Assembly (NCBI GenBank): GCA_018820855.1
Contig: JAHJNL010000054.1
Location: 1-64,000 of the forward strand
Reading direction: 5' to 3'
Source of the DNA: Pseudomonadota bacterium
Lineage (GTDB): Bacteria > Desulfobacterota > Desulfobulbia > Desulfobulbales > Desulfocapsaceae
Length of the DNA: 64,000 bases
Shown: piece after piece, positions 48,933 to 58,077 of the stretch
Layout of the letters: each line of letters starts with the position of its first letter
Position numbering within the stretch: position 1 is the stretch's first letter
Position numbers and translations under genes: made by a program
Notes under the pieces: generated by a model
What the model was told of the DNA's origin: nothing
What the model saw: the letters and a program-made list of their open reading frames with translations, nothing else
Databases searched by the model: none

Positions 48933-50192
48933 ATGGATGAGATAGAGGACAGGCAGGTAGTCGCGGTGGAAGAGAGAGAGCAACACAGGGAGCCGGGTGG
49001 GCTCGTGGTCGGACTCGATATCGGAACAACCAAGATCTGTTGTGTGGTTGGTGAGGTCTTTGAAGATTCGATAGACATTGTCGGTCTTGGGACCGCTCCT
49101 TCGATGGGGCTGAAGAAAGGGGTGGTGGTGAATATTGAGTCCACTGTCAAGTCCATAAAACATGCGGTGAGTCAGGCAGAGGAGTCTGCAGGATGTGATC
49201 TGCGAACTGTGTATGTCGGCATTGCCGGAAATCATATCAAGGGCTTCAATAGTCCGGGTATTCTTGCCATCAATGGTCGGGAGATAAAGGAAAATGATGT
49301 TGCCGATGTAATCAGTGCGGCCAGAACTGTGAAAATTTCTGAGAATCAGCAGATCATCCATGTCCTTCCTCAGGAATATATGGTTGACGATCATACCGGT
49401 ATTCAGAATCCTCTGGGCATGACCGGGGTGCGACTGGTGACCAATGTCCATATCGTTACCGCAGACATGGGCGCCGTGCATAATCTTTATACCTGTTGTA
49501 ATAAGGCCGGCCTTGAAGTGGCTGACATGGTCCTTGAATCCATTGCCTCTGCCCATGCAACCCTCAGTTCGGATGAGATGGAATTGGGAGTAGCCCTTCT
49601 CGATATCGGTGGCGGAACCACGGATCTTGCTGTTTTCTGTGACGGGACCATTCGCCACACCTGTGAAATCGGGTTAGGCGGACACAATCTGACAAACGAT
49701 CTTTCCGTAGGATTGCGCACCCCCCTCCAGGATGCCGAGCGCTTGAAAGAAGAATACGGCAGTGCCATTTCCTCCATGATCAAACCAAATCATGTGGTAG
49801 ATGTGCCCACTGTGGGAGATCGGGATCCGCGGAAGGTTACACAGAAAGTCATGGTTGATATTATTCAGGCCAGGATGGTGGAGATTCTGGAGATGGTGAA
49901 TCAGAATCTCATCAATTGCGGTCTGAAAAACAAGATTAACGGCGGCATTGTCATTACCGGCGGTACAGCTTTACTGGCCAATCTTGTTGATCTCGCAGAG
50001 CAGATTTTTGACCTGCCTGTGCGTATTGGTTATCCGTCTCAGATTGGTGGTAAAGTGGATCAGGTCCATTCACCGCGCTGCACCACTGGTGTTGGTCTGG
50101 TAATGTATGGGCGTCAGCATCAGGTGGATAATCGTTACAGCGATAGTTCCATGGTAGGGAGAATGAAGGACTGGCTGCGAAAAATTATGTGA
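48933..50192 (+). CDS. ftsA: cell division protein FtsA
   Basis: VVGLDIGTTKICCVVGEV; LLDIGGGTTDLAVFCDGTIRHTCEIGLGGHNLTNDLSVGL; C-terminal amphipathic MVGRMKDWLRKIM. Confidence 0.97.
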   Translation: MDEIEDRQVVAVEEREQHREPGGLVVGLDIGTTKICCVVGEVFEDSIDIVGLGTAPSMGLKKGVVVNIESTVKSIKHAVSQAEESAGCDLRTVYVGIAGNHIKGFNSPGILAINGREIKENDVADVISAARTVKISENQQIIHVLPQEYMVDDHTGIQNPLGMTGVRLVTNVHIVTADMGAVHNLYTCCNKAGLEVADMVLESIASAHATLSSDEMELGVALLDIGGGTTDLAVFCDGTIRHTCEIGLGGHNLTNDLSVGLRTPLQDAERLKEEYGSAISSMIKPNHVVDVPTVGDRDPRKVTQKVMVDIIQARMVEILEMVNQNLINCGLKNKINGGIVITGGTALLANLVDLAEQIFDLPVRIGYPSQIGGKVDQVHSPRCTTGVGLVMYGRQHQVDNRYSDSSMVGRMKDWLRKIM

Positions 50193-50295
50193 ATTGTTAT
50201 GGCATCTCGTTTTGGTAATATTTTTGCCAGGGTGTGAGTGAGTATCTGGTTTTTTTGAGTTGGACAAGAAAAAAGTTTCAGTGAACAGTTGCAGA

Positions 50296-50304
50296 TGCTA
50301 TAAT
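50296..50304 (+). promoter_or_regulatory. candidate extended -10 promoter TGCTATAAT upstream of ftsZ
   Basis: TATAAT 50299-50304 preceded by TGC; -35 weak. Confidence 0.4.
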
Positions 50305-50373
50305 TTGTCTGCTGATATATTATAGCTATGCTACGCCAATTAACGTGTGGATTTCTTGAACAGGGGTGAGAGT

Positions 50374-51603
50374 ATGCCGTTTAGAATGGCGGAAACAGAA
50401 GGGGTTGCGATCGTCAAGGTTATAGGCGTCGGTGGTGGAGGTGGCAATGCCATCAATACCATGGTCGATGATCGTCTACAAGGGGTTGAGTTTATATCGG
50501 CGAATACGGATAAACAGGCATTGAATCAGTCCCGAGCCGATATTATTCTCCAGATCGGTCCTAATATCACCAAAGGCCTTGGTGCAGGTGCCGATCCGGA
50601 GACCGGAGCGCTTGCTGCCCAGGAGTCTCTCGATGAAATCAAAGAGAGCCTCAAGGGCGCGGATATGGTCTTTATCGCGGCCGGTCTCGGTGGTGGTACC
50701 GGTACCGGAGCAGCCCCGGTGGTTGCCAAGATCAGCAAGGAGTTGGGCGCACTTACTGTGGCTGTGGTGACCAAGCCCTTTCATTTTGAAGGGAAATTTC
50801 GCATGCGAAATGCTGAGGCAGGCTGGGATCAACTGCGTAAGTATGCTGATACCATTATCACTGTTCCCAATGATCGCCTCCTTTCCCTGATGCAGAAAAA
50901 TTCAAAACTTTCCGATATGCTGAGTATGGCGGATAAGGTTTTGCTCCAGGCCGTCAAGGGGATTACGGATCTGATCAACGTACCTGGAATGATTAACGCT
51001 GATTTTGCCGATCTGCGCACGGTAATGCGGGAGGTAGGCCCGGCAATTATGGGCTCTGGATCAGCTGTAGGTGAAAGCCGGGCCACAGAAGCGGCCAAAC
51101 GGGCCATCGATAACCAGCTTCTCGAAGATGTGGGAATTGATGGGGCACGCGGCCTGCTCATCAATATTTCGGCCTCGGAAGAGTCCTTTACCATGGCCGA
51201 GTTCATGGAAGTCTCGGCCCTTATCCATGCCAAGGTTGATGACGAGGCCAAAGTAGTTATCGGGGCTCTCTATGATGATTCCCTGGGGGACGAACTTCAT
51301 GTCACCGTTATTGCCACAGGTGTGGGAGAAGTAGTTCCGACAAAAGAAAAGCTAGTTCAGGTGGACTTGCCGGCCAAGAATACAGGCGCATCCAGTGAGG
51401 GGCAGGGAGAGCGTCCCGTGCATACCGCTCCGGCTCCTCCTAATCCGCAGGCTAGAAAATCCATATTTTCATCTTCTAATTTTAACGGTTTTGAAAATCA
51501 TGGGATCTCGTCAGGAGATAAATCCAAAGGAAAACAGGATAACCAGATCTGGAATGAGGAATATATGGAAACCCCGACTTACCTGAGGAAAAAGGCTAAC
51601 TGA
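50374..51603 (+). CDS. ftsZ: cell division protein FtsZ
   Basis: VIGVGGGGGNAINTMVDD; AGLGGGTGTGAAPVVAKISKE; C-terminal peptide METPTYLRKKAN. Confidence 0.98.
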   Translation: MPFRMAETEGVAIVKVIGVGGGGGNAINTMVDDRLQGVEFISANTDKQALNQSRADIILQIGPNITKGLGAGADPETGALAAQESLDEIKESLKGADMVFIAAGLGGGTGTGAAPVVAKISKELGALTVAVVTKPFHFEGKFRMRNAEAGWDQLRKYADTIITVPNDRLLSLMQKNSKLSDMLSMADKVLLQAVKGITDLINVPGMINADFADLRTVMREVGPAIMGSGSAVGESRATEAAKRAIDNQLLEDVGIDGARGLLINISASEESFTMAEFMEVSALIHAKVDDEAKVVIGALYDDSLGDELHVTVIATGVGEVVPTKEKLVQVDLPAKNTGASSEGQGERPVHTAPAPPNPQARKSIFSSSNFNGFENHGISSGDKSKGKQDNQIWNEEYMETPTYLRKKAN

Positions 51604-51771
51604 TTCAAAAGCCATCACAGCACTCCATCTTCGCGCGATCGCTTCCCCTGCCCGCATGAGTGTGCTATAGCTGGCGGAAATAAACTGCACAGCTAAGAGA
51701 AGACTCCGGATACGGGGCACCTGTGATGGTCTCGGCTCGTACTTGGTCAACTGTGATACGGAGAGCGTTTT

Positions 51772-53544
51772 ATCAGACAGAACAAAAAAGGACCGGATAA
51801 TTCTAATCTACTTGATCTGGAAAGCGGTACCTATCTCAAGAAGTGGACCGGCCGTCTGCCTGTCGCTCTGCTTTATCCCAACAGTTACGAAGTAGGCGTT
51901 TCCAGCCTTGGCTTTCAGCTTGTATACTCCCTCCTCAACGACCACGATGAAGTGGTCTGTGAACGATTTTTTCTCCCTGTGGGAAATGCTCCTCTTCGCT
52001 CCTTTGAATCCGGTAGAGCGCTTGCTGATTTCCCCTTTCTCTTCTACTCCATCAGTTTTGAGCACGACTACCTGAATCTGGTCAGAATGCTCCTTGCCGG
52101 AGGAGTTCCTCTTTTTGCCAAAGAAAGGAGTGAAGGACCGGTCGGGGCCGCTGGTCCTCTGGTGATAGGAGGGGGGGTGGCTACCTTTATGAATCCAGAA
52201 CCCCTGGCTCCTTTCACCGATATCTTTCTGCTGGGTGAGGCAGAGCCACTTCTCCCTCCATTGCTTCCTTTCCTTTTTGAACACCTCAATAAAACACCTC
52301 GTCTCGATCTGCTTTTCCTCCTTAGTGAAAAACTTGTTGGAGCCTATGCGCCCGCGTTGCATACTCCGGCCTGTGACAAGGATGGGCGACAGATCGATTC
52401 TCTGCCTGCAGAAGGGCTTCCGGCGCGGATTAAAAAGGCGACAGCTATGAATCTGAGCAAGGCTGCCCATTCGCAGCTGCTCAGTCCGGCTGCTGAATTT
52501 TCCAGTCTTTATCTCACGGAACTTGGCAGGGGATGCTCAAGGGGGTGCAGGTTTTGTGCTGCCGGCTTCATCTATAGACCGCCACGTCTCTGGGATGCAG
52601 ATGCGGTGATTAAAGGGCTTGAAGAACGCTCGTCTGCTGTCAAGCGTGTGGGGCTGCTCGGTATGGAGATGGCCAAAAGGGAAGAACTGGAAGCCCTTTC
52701 TTCATATCTTCTTGAAAGTGGCTGTTCTCTCTCTTTTTCCTCCCTGCGTGCAGATAGGATTTCAGGGCCACTTCTGAAACTTCTTGGAAGCAGTGGCTTG
52801 AAGAGTGTGGCTATAGCCCCCGATGGTGCCTCGGAGCGTCTTCGGCGCGTGATCAACAAGAACCTGACCGAGGAAGATCTTCTTCTTGCTGCTGAACGTC
52901 TGGTGGATACAGGATTGTATAAATTGAAACTGTATCTTATGATAGGATTACCCACAGAAACCATGGATGATCTTCAGGAGATGCTGGAACTTGTGAAAAA
53001 GATCCGGGAAAGGATGTTACCGGGGGGCAGGGCCAGGGGAAGATTGTGTGAGATTACCCTGTCCGTAAACTGTTTTGCCCCCAAGCCCTGGACGCCGTTT
53101 CAGTTCCATCCCTTTGGTGGAGCAGCGCTCGAAGTCGGAGAGGAAGGGGATGCGGCAGCTGCTATCAAGTCTCTTAATGCAAAAATCGATTTTTTACGTA
53201 AAGGAATACGTTCTGAGGCCAATGTGCGGATGAACCATGACAAACCGGATAATGTCCTGTTTCAGGCAGTTCTGGCCAGAGGCGATCGACGTCTGGCCAG
53301 AGTTCTGGTTACCATGGCGCAAACCGGAGTTCCCTGGAAACAGGCCATGCGTAAGAACGGACTGCGACCGGAGACCTTTGCCATTTATCAGTACGGGGAA
53401 AATGATTATTTCCCATGGAATATTGTCGATCATTCTATTAAACAGGAATATCTCTGGCAGGAATATCAAAAGGGTTTTCAGGCTGCGACAACGATTGCCT
53501 GCAACACTTCTGTCTGCAAGCGGTGCGGAGTATGCGGTGACTAA
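51772..53544 (+). CDS. B12-binding-type radical SAM protein; conserved N-terminus extends upstream of the track start (51952), probable ATC start at 51772
   Basis: LTELGRGCSRGCRFCAAGFIYRPPR radical SAM CxxxCxxC; upstream in-frame RLPVALLYPNSYEVGVSSLGFQLVYSLLN; ORF open from 51757 with no ATG/GTG/TTG until 51952; C-term Cys cluster CNTSVCKRCGVCGD. Confidence 0.87.
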   Translation: MRQNKKGPDNSNLLDLESGTYLKKWTGRLPVALLYPNSYEVGVSSLGFQLVYSLLNDHDEVVCERFFLPVGNAPLRSFESGRALADFPFLFYSISFEHDYLNLVRMLLAGGVPLFAKERSEGPVGAAGPLVIGGGVATFMNPEPLAPFTDIFLLGEAEPLLPPLLPFLFEHLNKTPRLDLLFLLSEKLVGAYAPALHTPACDKDGRQIDSLPAEGLPARIKKATAMNLSKAAHSQLLSPAAEFSSLYLTELGRGCSRGCRFCAAGFIYRPPRLWDADAVIKGLEERSSAVKRVGLLGMEMAKREELEALSSYLLESGCSLSFSSLRADRISGPLLKLLGSSGLKSVAIAPDGASERLRRVINKNLTEEDLLLAAERLVDTGLYKLKLYLMIGLPTETMDDLQEMLELVKKIRERMLPGGRARGRLCEITLSVNCFAPKPWTPFQFHPFGGAALEVGEEGDAAAAIKSLNAKIDFLRKGIRSEANVRMNHDKPDNVLFQAVLARGDRRLARVLVTMAQTGVPWKQAMRKNGLRPETFAIYQYGENDYFPWNIVDHSIKQEYLWQEYQKGFQAATTIACNTSVCKRCGVCGD

Positions 53545-54997
53545 AAAAAAAGACCTCCCTGCAATCAATAATCCGGAGCATCTGCAACAATTAAGGGCTG
53601 GATTCATGCCTTTCCAGCTGGTAAAATATTTTTCCTTTACCAGTCTTGCTGTGATCTTGATCTTTACCCTTGTTCTTTCCTGGATTATTTCCAACAATGC
53701 CCGGACGGTCATGCTTGATCAGAGTGAGGCCTACTCACTTCTCCTTGCCGAGAATCTGAATCAGCAGGTGTTCAGGAGTTTTGTTCTGCCCACTGTAGTC
53801 ACTTACGGTAAAATTGCTCTTTCAAACCCGGATCAATTTCAGAACCTGGATCGTGTGGTTCGTAATGCCACGGAAGGCATGAAGGTGGAAACGGTGACCA
53901 TTTATGATTCCACAGTCAACATCATCTCCTATTCTACCGATGAAGAGCAGGTAGGAAAGAAGGACATGGGAGGGTTGGAGTACTTAAAGGCGTTGGCAGG
54001 GACACAAAACTCTCAGATCGTTTCCAGTGGTTCGGTTCTGAGCCTTTTGCCAGGTACTGCACCCGTCCATTGCAGACTCAAGACCTTTATTCCCTTCCGG
54101 CAGGTACGAGGTGACAAACGTTCCACTGATCTGATTATGGGAGTAATTGAGATTACTCAGGATCTTTCTCGTGAATACTCGGCAATTATGCAGTTGCAGG
54201 GAAGGATCATTCTGGTTTCTTCTCTGGTCATGGCTATTCTCTTTCTGGTGCTGCGCACCATTGTCAGTCGTGCAGATAAGATCATGGAGAAAAGAGTACA
54301 TGAACGACTGAGTCTTGAAGAAAAGCTCAACCGTGCTGAACGGCTGGCCCATCTCGGAACCATGGTGGCCACGGTCTCTCACGAGATCAAGAGTCCTCTC
54401 GGCATTGTTCGTTCCACTGCTGAAATCCTGTATAAAAGGATCAAGAAGGTGGCTCCGGGTAATGAAAATCTGGCCGAGATCATTGTGGCTGAAACCACCC
54501 GTCTCAATAATATCGTGATGGAATTTCTTGATTTTGCCAGGCCTCAGATGATCAAGCTCACTCCAGTGGATATAAACGACAATATCAGCAAGGCCCTGCA
54601 GTTCATTGACGCCAAGTTACAGGAACAGAAAATTGCTCTGGAAACTGATTTTCACCCGAAAATCGGGAAAATTTCTATTGACCCTGACCTCTTTTACCGG
54701 GCCTTGCTCAATATTCTGGTAAATGCTATCCAGGCTATGCCTGAGGGCGGGGTGTTGCGGGTGAATACCGGAATAGTGGAATCTGACGGATCGGTTTTTA
54801 TCTCTATCCAGGATAGCGGCATAGGGATGAGTGAAGAAAAAGCGGCCGAGATCTTCAAACCTTTCTTTACCGATAAAAATCGGGGAACCGGACTGGGACT
54901 GGCTATTACCAAAAATATTGTGGAACAGCATCATGGGACTATTTCTGTGATCAGCAGGGAAAATGAAGGAAGCACTTTTACCATCACCCTTCCCTGA
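53537..54997 (+). CDS. membrane sensor histidine kinase
   Basis: GTG 53537 overlapping the previous stop with GGAG upstream; TM segments; VATVSHEIKSPLGIVRSTAEIL H-box; NILVNAIQAMPEGG; DSGIGMSEE; GTGLGLAITKNIVEQHHG. Confidence 0.92.
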   Translation: MTKKKDLPAINNPEHLQQLRAGFMPFQLVKYFSFTSLAVILIFTLVLSWIISNNARTVMLDQSEAYSLLLAENLNQQVFRSFVLPTVVTYGKIALSNPDQFQNLDRVVRNATEGMKVETVTIYDSTVNIISYSTDEEQVGKKDMGGLEYLKALAGTQNSQIVSSGSVLSLLPGTAPVHCRLKTFIPFRQVRGDKRSTDLIMGVIEITQDLSREYSAIMQLQGRIILVSSLVMAILFLVLRTIVSRADKIMEKRVHERLSLEEKLNRAERLAHLGTMVATVSHEIKSPLGIVRSTAEILYKRIKKVAPGNENLAEIIVAETTRLNNIVMEFLDFARPQMIKLTPVDINDNISKALQFIDAKLQEQKIALETDFHPKIGKISIDPDLFYRALLNILVNAIQAMPEGGVLRVNTGIVESDGSVFISIQDSGIGMSEEKAAEIFKPFFTDKNRGTGLGLAITKNIVEQHHGTISVISRENEGSTFTITLP

Positions 54998-55631
54998 TCA
55001 GGAAAAAACCAGAGGCCTGCGTCTCTGTGGGCTGTCTTTCCTCGGCAATGGTCCCTATAGCCTTGATATTCTGCCAGGTGAATGTGTCGGACTCACAGGG
55101 CGTTCAGGAGTGGGCAAGACCCAGCTGCTGCGGGCAGTGGCCGATGTGATTGTCCACGAGGGTGATTGTCTGCTCGATGGCACAGCCTGTTCCGCTGTGG
55201 AACCACATGTCTGGAGAAAGACAGTGGCCATGGTTCCAGCTGAATCGTTCTGGTGGTATGACACTGTTGCTCCCCATTTCGCAGGTGGGATGGAGCAGGG
55301 GCAATCCCTAGAATTGCTTGGGAAGATGGGATTTCCGGCAGATGTCGGAACATGGCGGGTCAGCCGGCTTTCTACAGGTGAGCGGCAGCGTCTGTCCCTT
55401 GTGCGCAGCCTGAGCAGTGCTCCCCGGGCGCTTCTCCTTGATGAGCCGACTTCGGCCCTGGACCGGGAGATGGTCCAGGTTGTGGAGGAGATTATCAGAG
55501 ATATCTGCCGGAAAAGGAAGAGCATCTGCCTCTGGGTCAGTCATGACCGGGAACAGCTTGCCCGGATGGCCAACAGGATTTACCGGGTTGAAGCACAGAT
55601 GCTGGTAGAGGAGACGAACGAATGCATGTGA
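54963..55631 (+). CDS. ABC transporter ATP-binding protein, FetA/YbbL-like
   Basis: GLTGRSGVGKTQLLRAVADV; RLSTGERQRLSLVRSL; LLLDEPTSALD; followed by FetB-like permease. Confidence 0.88.
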   Translation: MKEALLPSPFPDQEKTRGLRLCGLSFLGNGPYSLDILPGECVGLTGRSGVGKTQLLRAVADVIVHEGDCLLDGTACSAVEPHVWRKTVAMVPAESFWWYDTVAPHFAGGMEQGQSLELLGKMGFPADVGTWRVSRLSTGERQRLSLVRSLSSAPRALLLDEPTSALDREMVQVVEEIIRDICRKRKSICLWVSHDREQLARMANRIYRVEAQMLVEETNECM

Positions 55632-56425
55632 TCTCTCTTGGTGCTGTAGATCTCGGGCTTGCCGCGTTTCTGCTCCTGTTGCTCGCTGCGACCAGTTTTC
55701 GTATCGGGCTTGGCTTGGAAAAGAGGATGGTTATTTCCGGTGTGCGGATGACCGTGCAGTTGCTGCTCATCGGCCTGGTTTTAAAGGTTCTGTTTGCCAG
55801 TTCTAGTCTCTGGCTGGTACTCAGTATGGCAACTGTCATGCTTCTTGTTGCCGGCTACGAGGTGTGGGCCCGGCAGAAGCGTAAATTGTCCGGGGCCAGG
55901 GGATATCTCATCAGCACGGTTTCCATGCTGATTTCTTCTTTCACCGTTACCTTCCTGGCACTGACAATCATGGTGGGCGTTGATCCCTGGTATACCCCGC
56001 AGTATGCCATTCCTCTCCTCGGCATGCTCCTGGGAAATACCATGAACGGGGTGGCCCTGGCCTCTGATCGTTTGACCACGGAACTATATAATCAGCGCTC
56101 CATGGTGGAGCAGCGCCTGCTGCTGGGACAGAACTGGCAGGAGGCAAGTGGTGATATCCGACGGGATTGTATGCGTACCGGGATGATCCCCATCATCAAC
56201 TCCATGGCCGCAGCCGGAGTTGTCAGCCTGCCGGGGATGATGACCGGACAGATCCTCGGCGGTTCGTCACCGTTGGATGCAGTAAAGTACCAGATCCTGA
56301 TCATGTTCCTCATTGCCGCCGGTACCGGCTTCGGTGTCCTGTCCGCCATCTGGCTGATCAGCCGTCAGCTTTTTGACAACCGCCAGCGGCTGGTTCTTGA
56401 CGAGTTGACGGTTGTCAAAGAATGA
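55622..56425 (+). CDS. ABC transporter permease, FetB/UPF0014 family
   Basis: ISGVRMTVQLLLIGLVLKVLF; PLLGMLLGNTMNGVALASDRL; MIPIINSMAAAGVVSLPGMMTGQILGGSSPLDAVKYQI. Confidence 0.92.
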   Translation: MHVISLGAVDLGLAAFLLLLLAATSFRIGLGLEKRMVISGVRMTVQLLLIGLVLKVLFASSSLWLVLSMATVMLLVAGYEVWARQKRKLSGARGYLISTVSMLISSFTVTFLALTIMVGVDPWYTPQYAIPLLGMLLGNTMNGVALASDRLTTELYNQRSMVEQRLLLGQNWQEASGDIRRDCMRTGMIPIINSMAAAGVVSLPGMMTGQILGGSSPLDAVKYQILIMFLIAAGTGFGVLSAIWLISRQLFDNRQRLVLDELTVVKE

Positions 56426-56683
56426 CTGGAAAATATGACAAGTCAATACGTTGTAGTTGTGTAACTGCGCTCTGAGATGTTTTCCCGGAAAGAGCAGATA
56501 ACAACATACAAAGTACAACTATAGAAAGGAAAGAGCATCTAAGAACATTATGATAGGGTGAAGATGGGCGCAAGTTTCAGGGGTGTCCTTCCGGTTGAGC
56601 CTTTTGGCGTGCACTTCGCCTTTGCCGATACATATTTTGAGAGAGTAGATGGGAAATCAGACTGAAAAACGGAAAGTTCTTCC

Positions 56684-57691
56684 ATGGAATTGATTCAACT
56701 GGGATTGGAGCCTTGGTTCATAAAGCAGGCCGTTGAACTCTGTACACCTGAACAGCGAATTGCGCGGGTAACTGCGGTTGATCGAGGCTGGTATGTCGTC
56801 AGGAATGAGGATGGAGAAGGATCCGCCAGGGTAACCGGTAAATTTCTGCATTCTACTGAATCTACGAGCGATATGCCTTGCGTTGGTGATTGGGTCTGTT
56901 TGCATTACGACTCTGAAAATTCAGCGTGCATCCATACGATTCTGCCTAGAAAATCGTTTCTGGGACGGAAATCTGCCGGGAAGAATATCGAGTTTCAGAT
57001 GATCGCTGCCAATATCGATGTAGCCTTCATTGTTCAGTCGTGCCACTACGATTTTAATGTACCCAGACTTGAGCGCTATCTGGTGATGGCGAATGAAGGT
57101 CATGTTGAACCAGTACTTGTTCTGACTAAAACAGATTTGGTCAGTGCAGATGAATTGGAACAATTAATTTTGGAAATTCGTCGTGGAGGGATTAGCGCAA
57201 GAATTGTTGCTCTCAGCAATGTAACCGGAGCTGGGTTAGACCAGATCAAAGAGCTTATGGGCTTTGGCAAAACATACTGTCTACTTGGCTCCTCAGGAGT
57301 GGGAAAGACGACGCTCATAAACCAACTCACTGGCCAGGATACATTAAAAACTGGGACAGTAAGTGATTCCGGAGAAGGACGACACACGACAATACGTCGT
57401 CAACTTATTGTGTTGGAACAGGGCGCCATGATTGTCGACACGCCAGGAATGCGAGAGGTGGGCATTTTTGCTGGTAGCGAAGGAATGGATGAACTCTTCG
57501 ATGATATTCAAGAATTAGCCCTTAGTTGCCGTTTTAGCAATTGCGGTCACAGTAATGAACCTGGATGTGCAGTTTTGCAGGCCATAAAAGACGGTAAACT
57601 GAATCAGGAACATTATGGGAATTATGTAAAGCTCAAGAAAGAGTCAGAGGTTAATGAGACCTCCTATGCTGATAAGCGGAAAAAAAGATAA
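56684..57691 (+). CDS. rsgA: ribosome small subunit-dependent GTPase A
   Basis: circularly permuted GTPase: TKTDLV then LLGSSGVGKTTLINQL then DTPGMREVGI; CRFSNCGHSNEPGCAV Zn motif. Confidence 0.96.
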   Translation: MELIQLGLEPWFIKQAVELCTPEQRIARVTAVDRGWYVVRNEDGEGSARVTGKFLHSTESTSDMPCVGDWVCLHYDSENSACIHTILPRKSFLGRKSAGKNIEFQMIAANIDVAFIVQSCHYDFNVPRLERYLVMANEGHVEPVLVLTKTDLVSADELEQLILEIRRGGISARIVALSNVTGAGLDQIKELMGFGKTYCLLGSSGVGKTTLINQLTGQDTLKTGTVSDSGEGRHTTIRRQLIVLEQGAMIVDTPGMREVGIFAGSEGMDELFDDIQELALSCRFSNCGHSNEPGCAVLQAIKDGKLNQEHYGNYVKLKKESEVNETSYADKRKKR

Positions 57692-57791
57692 AATCTTAGG
57701 GAAAATAAAGTGACCTGCAACACTCTTGGCTTCTTAAAGTGTAAGTTAAAGTTGACGTTATTATATTCAACAAGGGCAGAAGGTTCGGAAA

Positions 57792-57817
57792 ATTGACCTT
57801 CTCTTGAGAAGGTCAAT
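57792..57817. repeat. perfect inverted repeat ATTGACCTTCTC-TT-GAGAAGGTCAAT
   Basis: direct reading, rsgA 3' region; no T tract. Confidence 0.75.
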
Positions 57818-58077
57818 ACATCCTCACTCTGGCCCACTCGTTAGATCTTCTTGTCATACGTTCCTTATAACTGTCAAATGCTGATATCCTTTGTGAATTG
57901 TTTTCTTTTCTGCTTGTAATTTGTCCCTATATATTGTTCATTTGCTCGTATAAAAAGAAATCTAATACAGGGAAATGGACAGCAGGGTGATGAAGAGCCT
58001 GGTCGTTGATGGAGGAGTTTGCGGCTGTGCCACTGTGGCGTCTTGTCTTTTTCCCATACTTTTTCTGGAGGCTTAAG

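Noticed and set aside
48531-49658. 375-aa minus-strand ORF across ftsQ/ftsA
   Set aside because: Antisense shadow of confident genes.
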